A stretch of 64,000 nt of DNA from Marine Group I thaumarchaeote SCGC AAA799-D11 (GCA_000746765.1 JOSY01000007.1:1-64000), one strand, 5' to 3'; counted from the first letter of the stretch, positions 19,590 to 30,500 are shown. Numbers and translations are program-made. The notes: generated from the sequence alone by a model not told the origin.

Positions 19590-21342
19590 CTGTAACTGAT
19601 TTTGCAAGATTTCTTGGATAGTCAGGATCTGTATCTTTTTCTAGTGCTGCATAATATGACAACAATTGAATTGGAATAATCTCTGAAATTGGATACAACA
19701 CCTCACTAATTTTTGGCATTTCAATCCAATAATCATAAACATCGCTTTTTACATCTGATACGCCAATAATCTTTGCACCTCGAGCTTTGATTTCTCTTGC
19801 ACTAGTAAGGGTGTCTGAATACGTTGAATCATTTGGATTTAGAATTATTACAAATACTTTTGAATCCATTAATGCAAGAGGTCCATGTTTTAATTCTCCA
19901 CCTGCTATTCCTTCTGCATGAATGTATGTCAATTCTTTGAGTTTTAATGCTGATTCTGTTGCAATAGGATAGTTTATTCCACGTCCTAGAATGTAAATGT
20001 CTGAAACTTCTTTCAATTTTTTTGCAATTTCTTGAATGTTTGTTGGATTGTCTAGTGTTTTTGAAATTGATTTTGCGAATTCTTCAAAATCAATTGTTAT
20101 GTCATTGTTGCTTAATTTTTGTACAATTTTGTATAATATCACAAGTTGTGATGTAAAACTTTTTGTTGCAGCCACTCCTATTTCAGGTCCACAATTCAAA
20201 CCAATTACAACATCTGCTTCTCGTGCTAGTGAAGATGTTAAGAGATTAACAATTCCGATAATTTTACAATTTGCATTTTTTGCAATTTTTACTGCTTCTA
20301 AAATATCTGCACTTTCTCCACTTTGGGATATTGCTACTAGTATGGAATTTTCTTCAATAGCGTTTGGAGCAAACTGAAGTTCACTTGACATGATTGGCTC
20401 AGCCTTGATTTTCACATATTTTGACAAAATTTGCTTTGCAATTAGTGCGGAATTATAACTAGTTCCACTTCCTGTAATGTAGATATTTTTTGCGTGCCTG
20501 ATGTAGTCTGTTGCTTTTTCAATACCACTAATTGTTTTTTCTCCTGCTTTCAGAATTGTTTCAGGTTGCTCGTAAATTTCTTTTAATGTAAAGTGTGCAT
20601 AATCTCCTTTGTATGAATCTCCAAACTCTTTTGAAACTTTGGTAATTTCATACTCTGCATGTTCTCCATTAAAATCTAAAATTTGGAATTTGTTTTTATC
20701 TAATATTACAAAAGTTCCATTTTCCATGTAAATTGCATCATCTGTAAATTCGATAAATCCTAAAACATCGCTTGACAAAAAGAAATCACTTTCTCCTACT
20801 CCAATAATTAGCGGTTCATGAAATCTTGCAGCTGCTAATTGTCCGTCTTCAAACATTGCTACAAATGCATAATGTCCTTTTAGTACTGAAACAGTTTTTA
20901 GAATTGTTTCTTTAACATCATTTGTTTGCTCATAATTTTTTTGAAGTAAATTTGCAATAATTTCACTGTCTGTTTCACTTTTGAAAACATATCCATCTCC
21001 TTCTAATTGTTTTTTCATCTCTTCAAAATTTTCTATAATTCCATTATGTACAATTGCAATTTTTCCTGAGTTACTAGGATGTGGATGTGCATTTACATCT
21101 GTAACTTTTCCATGAGTTGCCCATCTAGTGTGACCAATTCCCACTTTTCCTGGTAACATTTCTAATTGTACTTTTGAATTAACCTCTTGCACTTTTCCAG
21201 TACCTTTTTTCAATTCAATTTGATTTTCTGATTCTGTAGCAACCCCTACACTATCATACCCTCGATATTCCATTCTCTTTAACCCCTTTACAATTATGGG
21301 TGCTGCTGTTCCTTTTCCGTAATAACCGATAATTGAACACAT
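19582..21342 (-). CDS. glmS: Glutamine--fructose-6-phosphate aminotransferase
   Basis: MCSIIGYYG; GHTRWATHG; two SIS domains; LAKSVTVK C-terminus. Confidence 0.96.
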   Translation of the reverse strand: MCSIIGYYGKGTAAPIIVKGLKRMEYRGYDSVGVATESENQIELKKGTGKVQEVNSKVQLEMLPGKVGIGHTRWATHGKVTDVNAHPHPSNSGKIAIVHNGIIENFEEMKKQLEGDGYVFKSETDSEIIANLLQKNYEQTNDVKETILKTVSVLKGHYAFVAMFEDGQLAAARFHEPLIIGVGESDFFLSSDVLGFIEFTDDAIYMENGTFVILDKNKFQILDFNGEHAEYEITKVSKEFGDSYKGDYAHFTLKEIYEQPETILKAGEKTISGIEKATDYIRHAKNIYITGSGTSYNSALIAKQILSKYVKIKAEPIMSSELQFAPNAIEENSILVAISQSGESADILEAVKIAKNANCKIIGIVNLLTSSLAREADVVIGLNCGPEIGVAATKSFTSQLVILYKIVQKLSNNDITIDFEEFAKSISKTLDNPTNIQEIAKKLKEVSDIYILGRGINYPIATESALKLKELTYIHAEGIAGGELKHGPLALMDSKVFVIILNPNDSTYSDTLTSAREIKARGAKIIGVSDVKSDVYDYWIEMPKISEVLYPISEIIPIQLLSYYAALEKDTDPDYPRNLAKSVTVK

Positions 21343-21395
21343 AACTATTCTACCTGATAATTGGAGGTTATTTACTGATAAGCCTAATTATTCTA

Positions 21396-22031
21396 TCATT
21401 CTGTTGAAGAACTTTCATCAGCAGGAGCCTCAACTTTCTCTTCAGCAGGAGCCTCAACTTTCTCTTCAGCAGGAGCCTCAACTTTCTCTTCAGCAGGAGC
21501 CTCAACTTTCTCTTCAGGAGTTTCATTTTTTGTCTTTTCTAAAACTTGTGGAATCTTTGATTCTGGTGTAAAATGAATACTATCTTCTTCTTCTACTGTG
21601 ACTGTATATGATGGAATGTCTACTTTTCTTTCACCAATCATAATGTGACCGTGAACAACTGCTTGTCTTGCTTGGTATGGTGTTTTGAATCCTAATTTTT
21701 TTGTAACAATAGTTTGTAATCTTCTTGAAAGCAAATCATTTGGAGTCAAGTTAAGTACATCATCTAATGTTGCATCCGCACTAACTAATCCTATTCTAGC
21801 TAGTGACTTCATTAAGATTGGTTCTTTCTCTGCTCTCACTTCTTGTCTTAATGCAAGTAATGATCTTGCTTGATGTCTTACTCTAGATAATTCTGTATGT
21901 GCTTTCCATAATTCTCTTTTAGTTCTTAATCCAAATGTTCCAAGAGTTTTCAACTCTTCCATTTTTAATTCATAATTAAGAGGTCTCTTTGGTTTTCTCC
22001 AAACTCTACGTGGGTATTTTGGATCTCCCAT
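21396..22031 (-). CDS. rps4: 30S ribosomal protein S4 with repetitive acidic C-terminal extension
   Basis: MGDPKYPRRVWRKPKRPLNYELKMEELKTLGTFGLRTKRELWK; tail (EEKVEAPA)n. Confidence 0.95.
   Translation of the reverse strand: MGDPKYPRRVWRKPKRPLNYELKMEELKTLGTFGLRTKRELWKAHTELSRVRHQARSLLALRQEVRAEKEPILMKSLARIGLVSADATLDDVLNLTPNDLLSRRLQTIVTKKLGFKTPYQARQAVVHGHIMIGERKVDIPSYTVTVEEEDSIHFTPESKIPQVLEKTKNETPEEKVEAPAEEKVEAPAEEKVEAPAEEKVEAPADESSSTE
21419..21514. repeat. 4 x 24-bp in-frame tandem repeat in rps4 3' end
   Basis: CAGCAGGAGCCTCAACTTTCTCTT repeated at 21419, 21443, 21467, 21491. Confidence 0.95.
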
Positions 22032-22040
22032 TCAAAACAC

Positions 22041-22595
22041 CTATTCTTTTTTCTCCTCTGCTGCTGGAGCTGCGGCTGCTGCTGGAGCTGCGGCTGCTGC
22101 TGGAGCATCAGAAGATGATTTCTTTGCAGGAGCTGCCATGCCACCTTTTGCAACACCGACTGCTCCTCCTTTTCTACCTGATGTTCTTGTTCTTTGTCCT
22201 CTTACTTTGAGACCACTAAGATGACGATAACCTCTCCAACTTGCAGTAATTCTTTCTCTTTCAATATCGTTTCTTAATGTAAATGGAATATCTGATGTTA
22301 ACAAATGTAAATCGTTACCAGTTTCAATATCTTTTCTTCTGTTAAGGAACCATGTTGGAAAATTACTCTCAACTGGATTTGAAATTAATTTTTCAATTGC
22401 TTGAACATTTTCATCAGTAAGGTGACCTATGTTGGAATTTGAATCAATTTTTAGTGTATCTAGAATTGCTGTGGCAAAATTATACCCAATACCTTTGATC
22501 TGAGTAAGTCCCACGAGCATTTTTCTCTCTCCTGGGATATCGTTACCCACAATCCTAACAATGTGTCTATATTCTTGAGTGCTCAAGTATTCCAA
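22041..22595 (-). CDS. rps13: 30S ribosomal protein S13 with Ala/Pro-rich C-terminal extension
   Basis: [33 protein letters not shown]...[25 protein letters not shown]; tail [19 protein letters not shown]. Confidence 0.95.
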   Translation of the reverse strand: MEYLSTQEYRHIVRIVGNDIPGERKMLVGLTQIKGIGYNFATAILDTLKIDSNSNIGHLTDENVQAIEKLISNPVESNFPTWFLNRRKDIETGNDLHLLTSDIPFTLRNDIERERITASWRGYRHLSGLKVRGQRTRTSGRKGGAVGVAKGGMAAPAKKSSSDAPAAAAAPAAAAAPAAEEKKE

Positions 22596-22696
22596 AATTC
22601 AAAGAAACCCCGATAAAAACCATGCTAGGCACCATTTTGGTTGATTTTTCTCATTTTTGTACAAAATTCTTGTTTGTGAGCATTTTTTGTATCTTA

Positions 22697-22849
22697 TTAT
22701 CTAAAGTCTTCATCTTCTGTCCAATCGTTACCTTGAACATTCCATTGATTACATTGACAGCATTTTTTGACGCCTCTTTGAGCATCTATATCGATACAAT
22801 AACAATGCTCTCCTTTCCCTGATGGGTCATTCCCACAAAGTTTTTGCAT
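22697..22849 (-). CDS. 50-aa Cys-rich microprotein, unknown function
   Basis: Manual read: MQKLCGNDPSGKGEHCYCIDIDAQRGVKKCCQCNQWNVQGNDWTEDEDFR*; not in supplied track. Confidence 0.6.
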   Translation of the reverse strand: MQKLCGNDPSGKGEHCYCIDIDAQRGVKKCCQCNQWNVQGNDWTEDEDFR

Positions 22850-22929
22850 ATTCAATTGTGGGTTTTTTTCTTAATTATCTTATTGGATTTTGAAAAGTTA
22901 TAACTTTCTACATCCTTATTTTTAGTGAA

Positions 22930-23238
22930 ATGGCAGACAATTTTGATCGCGAAAAGGTTGTAGATTGTATGTTTGATCCAATAACATCTTCAATTTTGGC
23001 AGAATTAGAAGATGGTGAAAAAGCATGTTCTTTTTTGGCCGAACAAGCTTCTATTTCTGAATCTGAAGTATTAGAGAGATTGTCTTATCTCATAGAACAC
23101 GAATTTATCATAAAAAATACTGATGGTCAAACCACTCTTTCTGCAAATTCTGAGAAACTTAGTAGTGTTGTTGAGAGCAGTGAAAATTTTGATCAAACTA
23201 TTAGCGGTCTTGAAAAAATGGACAGTTATCTAAACTGA
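22930..23238 (+). CDS. Small winged-helix-like protein (putative regulator)
   Basis: ITSSILAELEDGEKACSFLAEQASISESEVLERLSYLIEHEFIIKNTDGQTTLSAN resembles a helix-turn-helix plus wing. Confidence 0.6.
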   Translation: MADNFDREKVVDCMFDPITSSILAELEDGEKACSFLAEQASISESEVLERLSYLIEHEFIIKNTDGQTTLSANSEKLSSVVESSENFDQTISGLEKMDSYLN

Positions 23239-23733
23239 TTTTTTCCTACTTTTAATTCTGTAAATTCCAGAACCCACTAAACCCACCATCCCAATTATCA
23301 AAATATATGCTGAAACAAAACTAAGTGATTTCTTTCCTGCATCAGGAAGTGGGCCTATTGCACCAAACACCTGTGTTTCTTCACTGGAATCGCTTTGAAT
23401 AATTAACTTGTATTCTCCTGTTTCAAAAATATCAAATTCTTCTTCAATTGTTTCTTCATCTACATTTTTTGAAACTATTTCATTATCAAATGGATCTAAT
23501 ATTTTGGCTGAAATTCTATTTCCCTTAAACTCCATTACTTGTACTGCAGAGATACCTATAGGTGATTCCTCTGAGTTGAACTCTCCTGAGATAATCAAAT
23601 CTTGATTTGCGCTAATTTTGCCATTTCCTTGATAAACGCCTTCTAGAATTATCTGATTTCCGACTGCAAGTAAAATCAGTCCTATTACAATCAATGCGCC
23701 TGAAGCAACTAGGATGATTCCAGCCTTTTGCAT
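23230..23733 (-). CDS. Membrane-anchored extracytoplasmic protein, unknown
   Basis: Two terminal TM segments (IILVASGALIVIGLILLAV; YILIIGMVGLVGSGIY) around a beta-rich domain. Confidence 0.75.
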   Translation of the reverse strand: MQKAGIILVASGALIVIGLILLAVGNQIILEGVYQGNGKISANQDLIISGEFNSEESPIGISAVQVMEFKGNRISAKILDPFDNEIVSKNVDEETIEEEFDIFETGEYKLIIQSDSSEETQVFGAIGPLPDAGKKSLSFVSAYILIIGMVGLVGSGIYRIKSRKKSV

Positions 23734-23784
23734 ATTTTTAAGATTTTTTTCTTTACTTTAAACCTAATTTTTCTAATTTTGAAA

Positions 23785-23841
23785 TTTAGCCCTGTTTAAC
23801 AAAGTTAGATCAGGCTAAGAAAGTTAGCTTAGGTTAAATTT
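23785..23841. promoter_or_regulatory. Three 19-bp-spaced operator-like repeats overlapping the promoter of the MCO gene
   Basis: TTTAGCCCTGTTTAA (23785), GTTAGATCAGGCTAA (23804), GTTAGCTTAGGTTAA (23823); pattern KTTAGNNNNGNNTAA. Confidence 0.6.
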
Positions 23842-23860
23842 AAATAAAGAATTTTTTTAC

Positions 23861-24922
23861 ATGATCTTATTGAGAATTACACGTTCTAATGCTATGATTT
23901 TACTTGTATCGATAACTGTTGCACTTTCAGCAGTTGTAGCATTTCCCGCAATTTCTGAAGCTCAATCTGAAGAAAAAACATTTGTTACTCACTCTGGTGC
24001 AGTTGTTACAACCTCTGGGGAAGTCATTGATCCGCTATATACTGAATCAACAGTAGATTTCGATCCTGATGAATTTTTACGAAATTTTGAGTATGGTAGA
24101 ATATCTACTTCTGAAACTGGTCAAACCATTAGAGAATATACTATAATTGCTGAAGATGATGGAGTGCAAGAAATTTCTCCAGGTGTATTTTACAATGTTT
24201 GGACTTTTAATGGAACCGTACCTGGACCTACAATAAGAGCAACTGAAGGAGATATTGTTAGAATTAATTTTATCAATAATGGCTCAAAAGAACACACAAT
24301 ACATTTTCATGGAATCCATCCTGCTGGAATGGATGGTGTCTTTGAACCTGTTGGTGGAAATGGAGGACAATTTGTTTATGAATTCGAAGCAGGCCCTGTA
24401 GGTGTTCACCCTTATCATTGTCATGTTATGCCTCTTGAAGAACACATTGTTCATGGTTTGTATGGTGTCTTTATTGTAGATCCAAAAGAGGGACGTGCAC
24501 CAGCTGATGAAATGGTTATGGTTCTAAATGGTCTTGATACTGATTTTGATACTGAAAATAATTTCTATGCAGCTAACACCATTCCATTTTATTACCAGCA
24601 CCATCCAATTCAAATCAACACCAATGAATTAATCAGAATTTATGTTGTCAACATGGTTGAGTTTGATCCAATCAATAATTTCCATCTTCATGGAAATTTG
24701 TACAAATATTATCCCACAGGAACTGATATTGTTCCATCATTCTATACTGATATGATAACCCTATCTCAAACTGAGCGTGGAATCATGGAATTTGAGTATG
24801 AATATCCTGGAAAATATCTATTTCATGCTCATAAAGTAGAATTTTCAGAAAAAGGCTGGGTTGGAATTTTCCTTGTTAAGGACAACCCAAATAATTCTCA
24901 GGAATTAGAATATGGAACTTAG
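23861..24922 (+). CDS. Secreted two-domain multicopper oxidase / nitrite-reductase-like protein
   Basis: HTIHFHGIHP, HPYHCHVMPLEEHI, NNFHLHG, YLFHAHKVEFSEKGW copper-ligand motifs; signal peptide. Confidence 0.9.
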   Translation: MILLRITRSNAMILLVSITVALSAVVAFPAISEAQSEEKTFVTHSGAVVTTSGEVIDPLYTESTVDFDPDEFLRNFEYGRISTSETGQTIREYTIIAEDDGVQEISPGVFYNVWTFNGTVPGPTIRATEGDIVRINFINNGSKEHTIHFHGIHPAGMDGVFEPVGGNGGQFVYEFEAGPVGVHPYHCHVMPLEEHIVHGLYGVFIVDPKEGRAPADEMVMVLNGLDTDFDTENNFYAANTIPFYYQHHPIQINTNELIRIYVVNMVEFDPINNFHLHGNLYKYYPTGTDIVPSFYTDMITLSQTERGIMEFEYEYPGKYLFHAHKVEFSEKGWVGIFLVKDNPNNSQELEYGT

Positions 24923-26090
24923 TGATAATACATCTAAAGGAAAAGTAATTGCAAGTGGGATCATTCCTTTTGCATTTGTCATTATAATGATGGCTTACAT
25001 TTTTGGTCCTGGTGCCGATTTACTTGATTTGGGAATTCCATTACCTGAAATAACTATTGAAAAGGTAGATTTTGTTGATTCTGAAATTCAGGCAACTGTG
25101 AGGAATACTGGTCCTATTCCAGTTGAAGTAGTTATGGCTGATGTCAATGATAGAATTCATCCTGCAGCTGTGGAACCTGATGGATTTTTAGAACGATATG
25201 AAACAGCCCTTGTAAGAATACCCTTTGATTGGAATGAAGCAGAACCATACATAATTGGAATTACTGTTGATGATGGAACTCGATTTGAAAAAGAGATTGA
25301 AGCTGCTGCCCCTGCATTGCAACCTACTTTAGATCTTGCAGTATTTTTTGCAATTATTGGAACTTATGTTGGAATAATTCCTGTTATGATTGGATTACTT
25401 TGGTTACCTTTTATTAAAAAAATTAGCAAATCAAAATATCATTTCTTTTTGGCATTAACTGCTGGATTATTACTTTTCTTAGCTCTTGATTCTATAGAGG
25501 AAGCAATTGAAGTTTCTGACGAAAGTTTAGCAGGAAGTTTTAATGGAGCATTATTAGTTGCAACCGTTGTAGTTCTTTCTTTCTTGGGACTGTATTATTC
25601 TGGAGAAAAATTAGTCCAAAGAGCAAGTTCTTCAAAATTTGCAAAACCAGTTGCGATTGCTTTGATGATTTCCATAGGAATAGGATTACATAATTTTGGT
25701 GAGGGATTGGCAATTGGCGCTGCTGTAGGTATGGGTTCTATTGCATTTAGTACATTTTTGATTGTTGGATTTGCACTTCACAATACTACTGAAGGAATTG
25801 CAATTGCGGCTCCTATGTCTAGAGGAAAGTTAATGATTGGAAAACTTGCTGCCATGGGAATGATTGCAGGTTCTCCTGCAATTTTTGGTGCTTGGATAGG
25901 TGGCTTCGTTTATTCTCCATTCACATCTGTGATATTTCTTGGAATAGGCGCTGGCGCAATTTTTCAAGTGATTGTCATTTTGATGAAGTGGTTGCGAGAA
26001 GAAGGCGACAAAAATCTCTCTAGTGCATCTGTTGCATCTGGATTTGCTGTAGGAATGCTTGTAATGTATTTGACAAGCATTTTTGTTTAG
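24912..26090 (+). CDS. ZIP family metal transporter with extracytoplasmic N-terminal domain
   Basis: IGIGLHNFGEGLAIGAAVGMG; GFALHNTTEGIAIAAPM; overlaps MCO gene by 11 nt. Confidence 0.92.
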   Translation: MELSDNTSKGKVIASGIIPFAFVIIMMAYIFGPGADLLDLGIPLPEITIEKVDFVDSEIQATVRNTGPIPVEVVMADVNDRIHPAAVEPDGFLERYETALVRIPFDWNEAEPYIIGITVDDGTRFEKEIEAAAPALQPTLDLAVFFAIIGTYVGIIPVMIGLLWLPFIKKISKSKYHFFLALTAGLLLFLALDSIEEAIEVSDESLAGSFNGALLVATVVVLSFLGLYYSGEKLVQRASSSKFAKPVAIALMISIGIGLHNFGEGLAIGAAVGMGSIAFSTFLIVGFALHNTTEGIAIAAPMSRGKLMIGKLAAMGMIAGSPAIFGAWIGGFVYSPFTSVIFLGIGAGAIFQVIVILMKWLREEGDKNLSSASVASGFAVGMLVMYLTSIFV

Positions 26091-27439
26091 TTTGGTTCAG
26101 GATGAATTGTTATTACTGCATTTTTGATTTCTTCTCTTATGACATGCTCAATCTCTGATGTCAAGTCATGAACTTTTTCAATTGATAGTTCCTTGTCAAA
26201 TGAACAATCAATATCGATTTTGAGGATGTTCTCAAAGTTTAATGATACTATTCTTCCAATTTTTTTGATCTCAGAATATTTTTCTAAAATTATCTTTATT
26301 TTTTCCTCAGTGATTTTGTCTTCTAGATGAAAATTTTCTGGAACTGTAACAAATGGTTCCAAGTGAATTGTGGCATGCTCAATCTCGGGAATGTTATCTT
26401 GAATTTTCTGTTCTATGATTTCTGAGATTTTATGGGCTGATAATAGATTTCTATCCCTGTCAACCATTACATGCAAATCAGAAAATGTTTTCCCTTTAGT
26501 TTTGTGAGTACTAACGTTGTGAACACCTTTTACCCCTTCTACACTTTTTGCAATGTCTAGAATTTTTGCATCTAATGGAACATCTTCCCAATCAGGCTCA
26601 AAATGTATTGTAATTGAGGCATTTGGGACTTTGTTTTTGATATTTTTCTCGACATTGCTACTTATCTCATGTGCTCTATCAAAACTCGTATCTCCTCTTA
26701 GAGATATTGTAACATCTGCAAAAATCGTATCGCCTGAGCGTCTCATTAGTATCTGATCTGCACCAATCACCCCTTTCGTTGATGTTGCAATGTCTCTTAC
26801 ATTTTTAACAAGTTCTGGTGAAATAATATCTGTCAAATCAAGAGCCGTTTTGTAAACTAGTTTGATGCTAAGTACTGCTAGCAATCCTCCTAAAATTAAT
26901 GCTGCAACAAAATCCCCATGATACAAACCATAAGACACCAAAACGATTCCAATAATTGCTACTAGGGTTGAACCAAGATCCATGAATGCATGATAAAAAT
27001 CAGCTTTGAGAGTTGTTCCACCAATTTTTTGAATTGATCTTTTCAAAAGAATTATTCTAAAAATATCTATTCCTATTGTGTATATCCCACCGATTATTGC
27101 AAACATTCCAGGCAATACACTTGGCGGTGGACTTTGAATTCTGTTAATGGATTCATAAATGAAAAAACATGCAATCAGAAAAATTGCAATTCCTCCAATT
27201 AAACCTCCTAGTGATTCTATTTTTCCATGACCATAGGTGTGTTCTGCATCTGGTGGTTTTATTGCCATTCTTGCAGCTAACAATAACACCAAAGTAACTA
27301 CACTATCTAACAACGCATGAATACTATCTGTAATTAGTGCTAAACTATTGGAAATAAGACCAAAAATCAGTTCCACTAAAAATGCCGAAAAAATGGCTAA
27401 AAGTGAAATCTGTAATACTTTGGTTCTTTGTACAAACAT
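26087..27439 (-). CDS. Cation diffusion facilitator transporter with three tandem C-terminal domains
   Basis: SLALITDSIHALLDSVV; HTYGHGKIESLGGL; FYHAFMDLGSTLVAI; three ITIHxEP-type cytoplasmic modules. Confidence 0.92.
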   Translation of the reverse strand: MFVQRTKVLQISLLAIFSAFLVELIFGLISNSLALITDSIHALLDSVVTLVLLLAARMAIKPPDAEHTYGHGKIESLGGLIGGIAIFLIACFFIYESINRIQSPPPSVLPGMFAIIGGIYTIGIDIFRIILLKRSIQKIGGTTLKADFYHAFMDLGSTLVAIIGIVLVSYGLYHGDFVAALILGGLLAVLSIKLVYKTALDLTDIISPELVKNVRDIATSTKGVIGADQILMRRSGDTIFADVTISLRGDTSFDRAHEISSNVEKNIKNKVPNASITIHFEPDWEDVPLDAKILDIAKSVEGVKGVHNVSTHKTKGKTFSDLHVMVDRDRNLLSAHKISEIIEQKIQDNIPEIEHATIHLEPFVTVPENFHLEDKITEEKIKIILEKYSEIKKIGRIVSLNFENILKIDIDCSFDKELSIEKVHDLTSEIEHVIREEIKNAVITIHPEPN

Positions 27440-27533
27440 TTTCTTATTTTCTAATAATTTCTATCACATATTACAAGTTTCTAGGGAGAAATCATACGAT
27501 AACGTTATTTGGTAAGAGCCTTCATTTTGAATA

Positions 27534-30500
27534 TTGGACAAAAATTGGCTATTTTTGTTAGGTTTTTTCTCAATAATGCTCATACCACTAATGGATGCTG
27601 ATGCTTCTAATCCAAATTTGTCAGTATCTGCTGAAAATTCAGAATTTGGTAATCGTTTTGCAGGTTCTATGGTAATTGAGGTAGTTATTCGTGATTCTAA
27701 CCTCTCTGATACTGATGAAGGAAAAGGCGAACCTGATGTCGCCATTAATGGAAAGACACTTCGTATGGTCCAAGCAACAGATGGAAATTGGTATGCTTAT
27801 TTTGCAAATGTTGACAAGGCAAAAATTGCTGATGCTACTGTTGGTTTAGCAGGCAAGGGGTTAGACTTTGGAGAATTTTGTAGTCGTGATACTGCAACAT
27901 CTGTTTTTGGAATTTCTCTAAGTGAAACTGATGGTTTTGCAATTCCTAGACCTGATTCTGTTTCTGGTTCTACCAATGGAGATTCATCTTTTTCTCAATG
28001 TACTTCTAGCCCAACAAATACATCTAATCATAATAATGTCGTCCGAAATGCAAAAGCAATTAACACAAACTCCAACATTCCTGTTGGTCAGATTGGTTTG
28101 GATGCTGATGCATGGCCATTAATTCAACTCTATTCTTTTGATGATGTAACAATACAATACAATCCTGGTGGTCCATCTCAACAAGTATATCTTGATTATG
28201 ATGAAATTCAGAACATCTCTTTGGAACTTGATAGAGAACTTTATCCTGAAAACTCTGAAGTCTTTTTGACTCTTAATGACATTCAATTAAATCAAGATCC
28301 AACTGATGAGGATTCTTGGACATTTAATGTAAATTCTACAACAAGTACATTTTACCAAGCATTTGATGATGCTGGAAATAATGATGCAAATGGAAATGCA
28401 GGATTAGTAAACCTAGTTCCACATCTATCAAATTTGGGTTTTGAAGATAATGGAAAATTAACTCTTAATCTTGGAAATATTATGGAATTAAAAACAAACA
28501 ACGATCAACCCAATTCATCAGTATCTGATGCAGTTCCAAACACTTTTTCCAATATAGTTACGTTAACTGAACAAGAACCAAACTCTGGAATATTTTCTAG
28601 CTCTGATTCTAATGATCAATCAGTAATTGGAATTTTAGATGATGCTCCTAGAGGACAAACTGGACAAGTAACCTACAATAAAGAATCCATTTCAGTAGTC
28701 ACTGGGTTTTCTACAGCTTCTGTTTCTTTTAATGATGAACCTGTTTTAACAATAGGAAATGGAGATTCTCTCAGACCTGGAACTGAATATCCTGTCTTGT
28801 TGATAGATCCTGATCAAAATTTGAACACTGGTGCTAGAGATGATCTTGATGTTTTTAGAGACTCTGCAATTATTCCTACAATCACCATTGGGAATCCTGT
28901 CACTTTAGAGCATGCGCATAGTGTGGAATTTCATTCAATCTCGCCTACTTTGACAGGAGGTGATGATTCTGACTCTTCCGTGCCTGATTCAAATTCTGAC
29001 ATCTTACTAATTGATACCTCTAATGTCTCTGATGCATCCTATGAGATGGTCTCAATTAATCTGGGCATATCTGCCTCATCCTTAGCATCTTCTCTTCTTG
29101 ATTCTTCAGAATCAAACATTGATGGAACAAACTGGATAAATTATGATTTGAGATCTTTTGAAAATGAGCTAGAAATTTCTGATTTTAGTAGTACCACATT
29201 TGCACTTACATTTGGAAGCCGTGACGCTTCTCCTCAAATTGTAATTGCTGATGATGGCGATGTGCTATCCTCTCAAGGATTTATTCAAATTGATAATGAT
29301 GATGTAGAAGACATCAAAACAAAAACTGGTAGTGTATTTCTAATAATTGATTTTGATTCTTCAGATACGGTTAAAGTTTCTAATGAATCAAATAAACTCC
29401 CAATAGTTTTTGACTTTTTTTCGTTTGGATTGGATAATAATGATAGTATTAACAATTCTATTTACCGTTTTGAATTAGAAGAAACTCAAGACAACTCATC
29501 TACTTTTGAAGGTACATTTGAGTATGCAGTTACAAACCAATTAAACATTCTTGATGCTGATTTTATTCAAACTGTCCAAACAATTGATGAAGAAATAAAA
29601 ATTATCATTACTGATAGATTAATTGACGAAGAAGGAGTTGCAATATCTTATGCAGATTTAGATTCAGTTGGTGTTACAACTACGACTACAAGCAAATCTG
29701 ATGTTGCAACAAATTCTGGAACAGTATCTACAACTTCAACAACATTTCGATTTGGTCAACCAGTAACAATTACACTTAGTGACTCTGATCTTAATTTGAA
29801 AAGTGATACTGTTGAAATTTATCAAGTGATAAATGATCCAAACTCTGACAATGTGGATACTGTAGGAAAAAACGGGGAAATTTTGTTGGAGATAAAACTC
29901 AAAGACATTCGTTACAAACGATGTACTGTCAATGGAGTTGAACATGGCGGTCTGGCATCTACTGGATTCACTCTTGTAGAGACAGGACCTAGTACAGGAA
30001 TATTTACCGGAGTATTCAAAATGCCATCTCAAATTTGTGATAAAACAGGCTCAAAACTAATCTATACTTCTGGTGGTAGTCTTGACGTTCGTTATTATGA
30101 CTCTCGTGATGCCTCTGGAAATCCAAACATCTTCAGCTTACTTGACTCAAAATCCTCTGTATCATTTTACACCCCTGCCAAATTAAGCTCTGAAAAAGTT
30201 ATTCTTCCAACAAGCGGTTCTACAAAAGAAATCATTTTGACAGGAAGTGTTGAAAATTATAAACGAGGAATTCCATTATCTATAGAACTTACAAATCCTG
30301 ATGGCACAATACAAAACTTTGGTGCATCTCTAAGTAATAGTGGAAGCTATCGCTCTATGTTTACAATTCATGCAAACACTTTGCCTGGAACATATTTTGT
30401 CTATCTTTCATATGATGGAAAAAATATTGGAACTCTTTCATTTGACGTAGTCTCTGAAAATGTTCCTGATTGGGTAAAAAATAATGCTCGTTGGTGGTCA

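Noticed and set aside
22622-22822. Track ORF 22622-22822 (+)
   Set aside because: Antisense to the Cys-rich microprotein, Phe/Ile-rich translation with no coding features.
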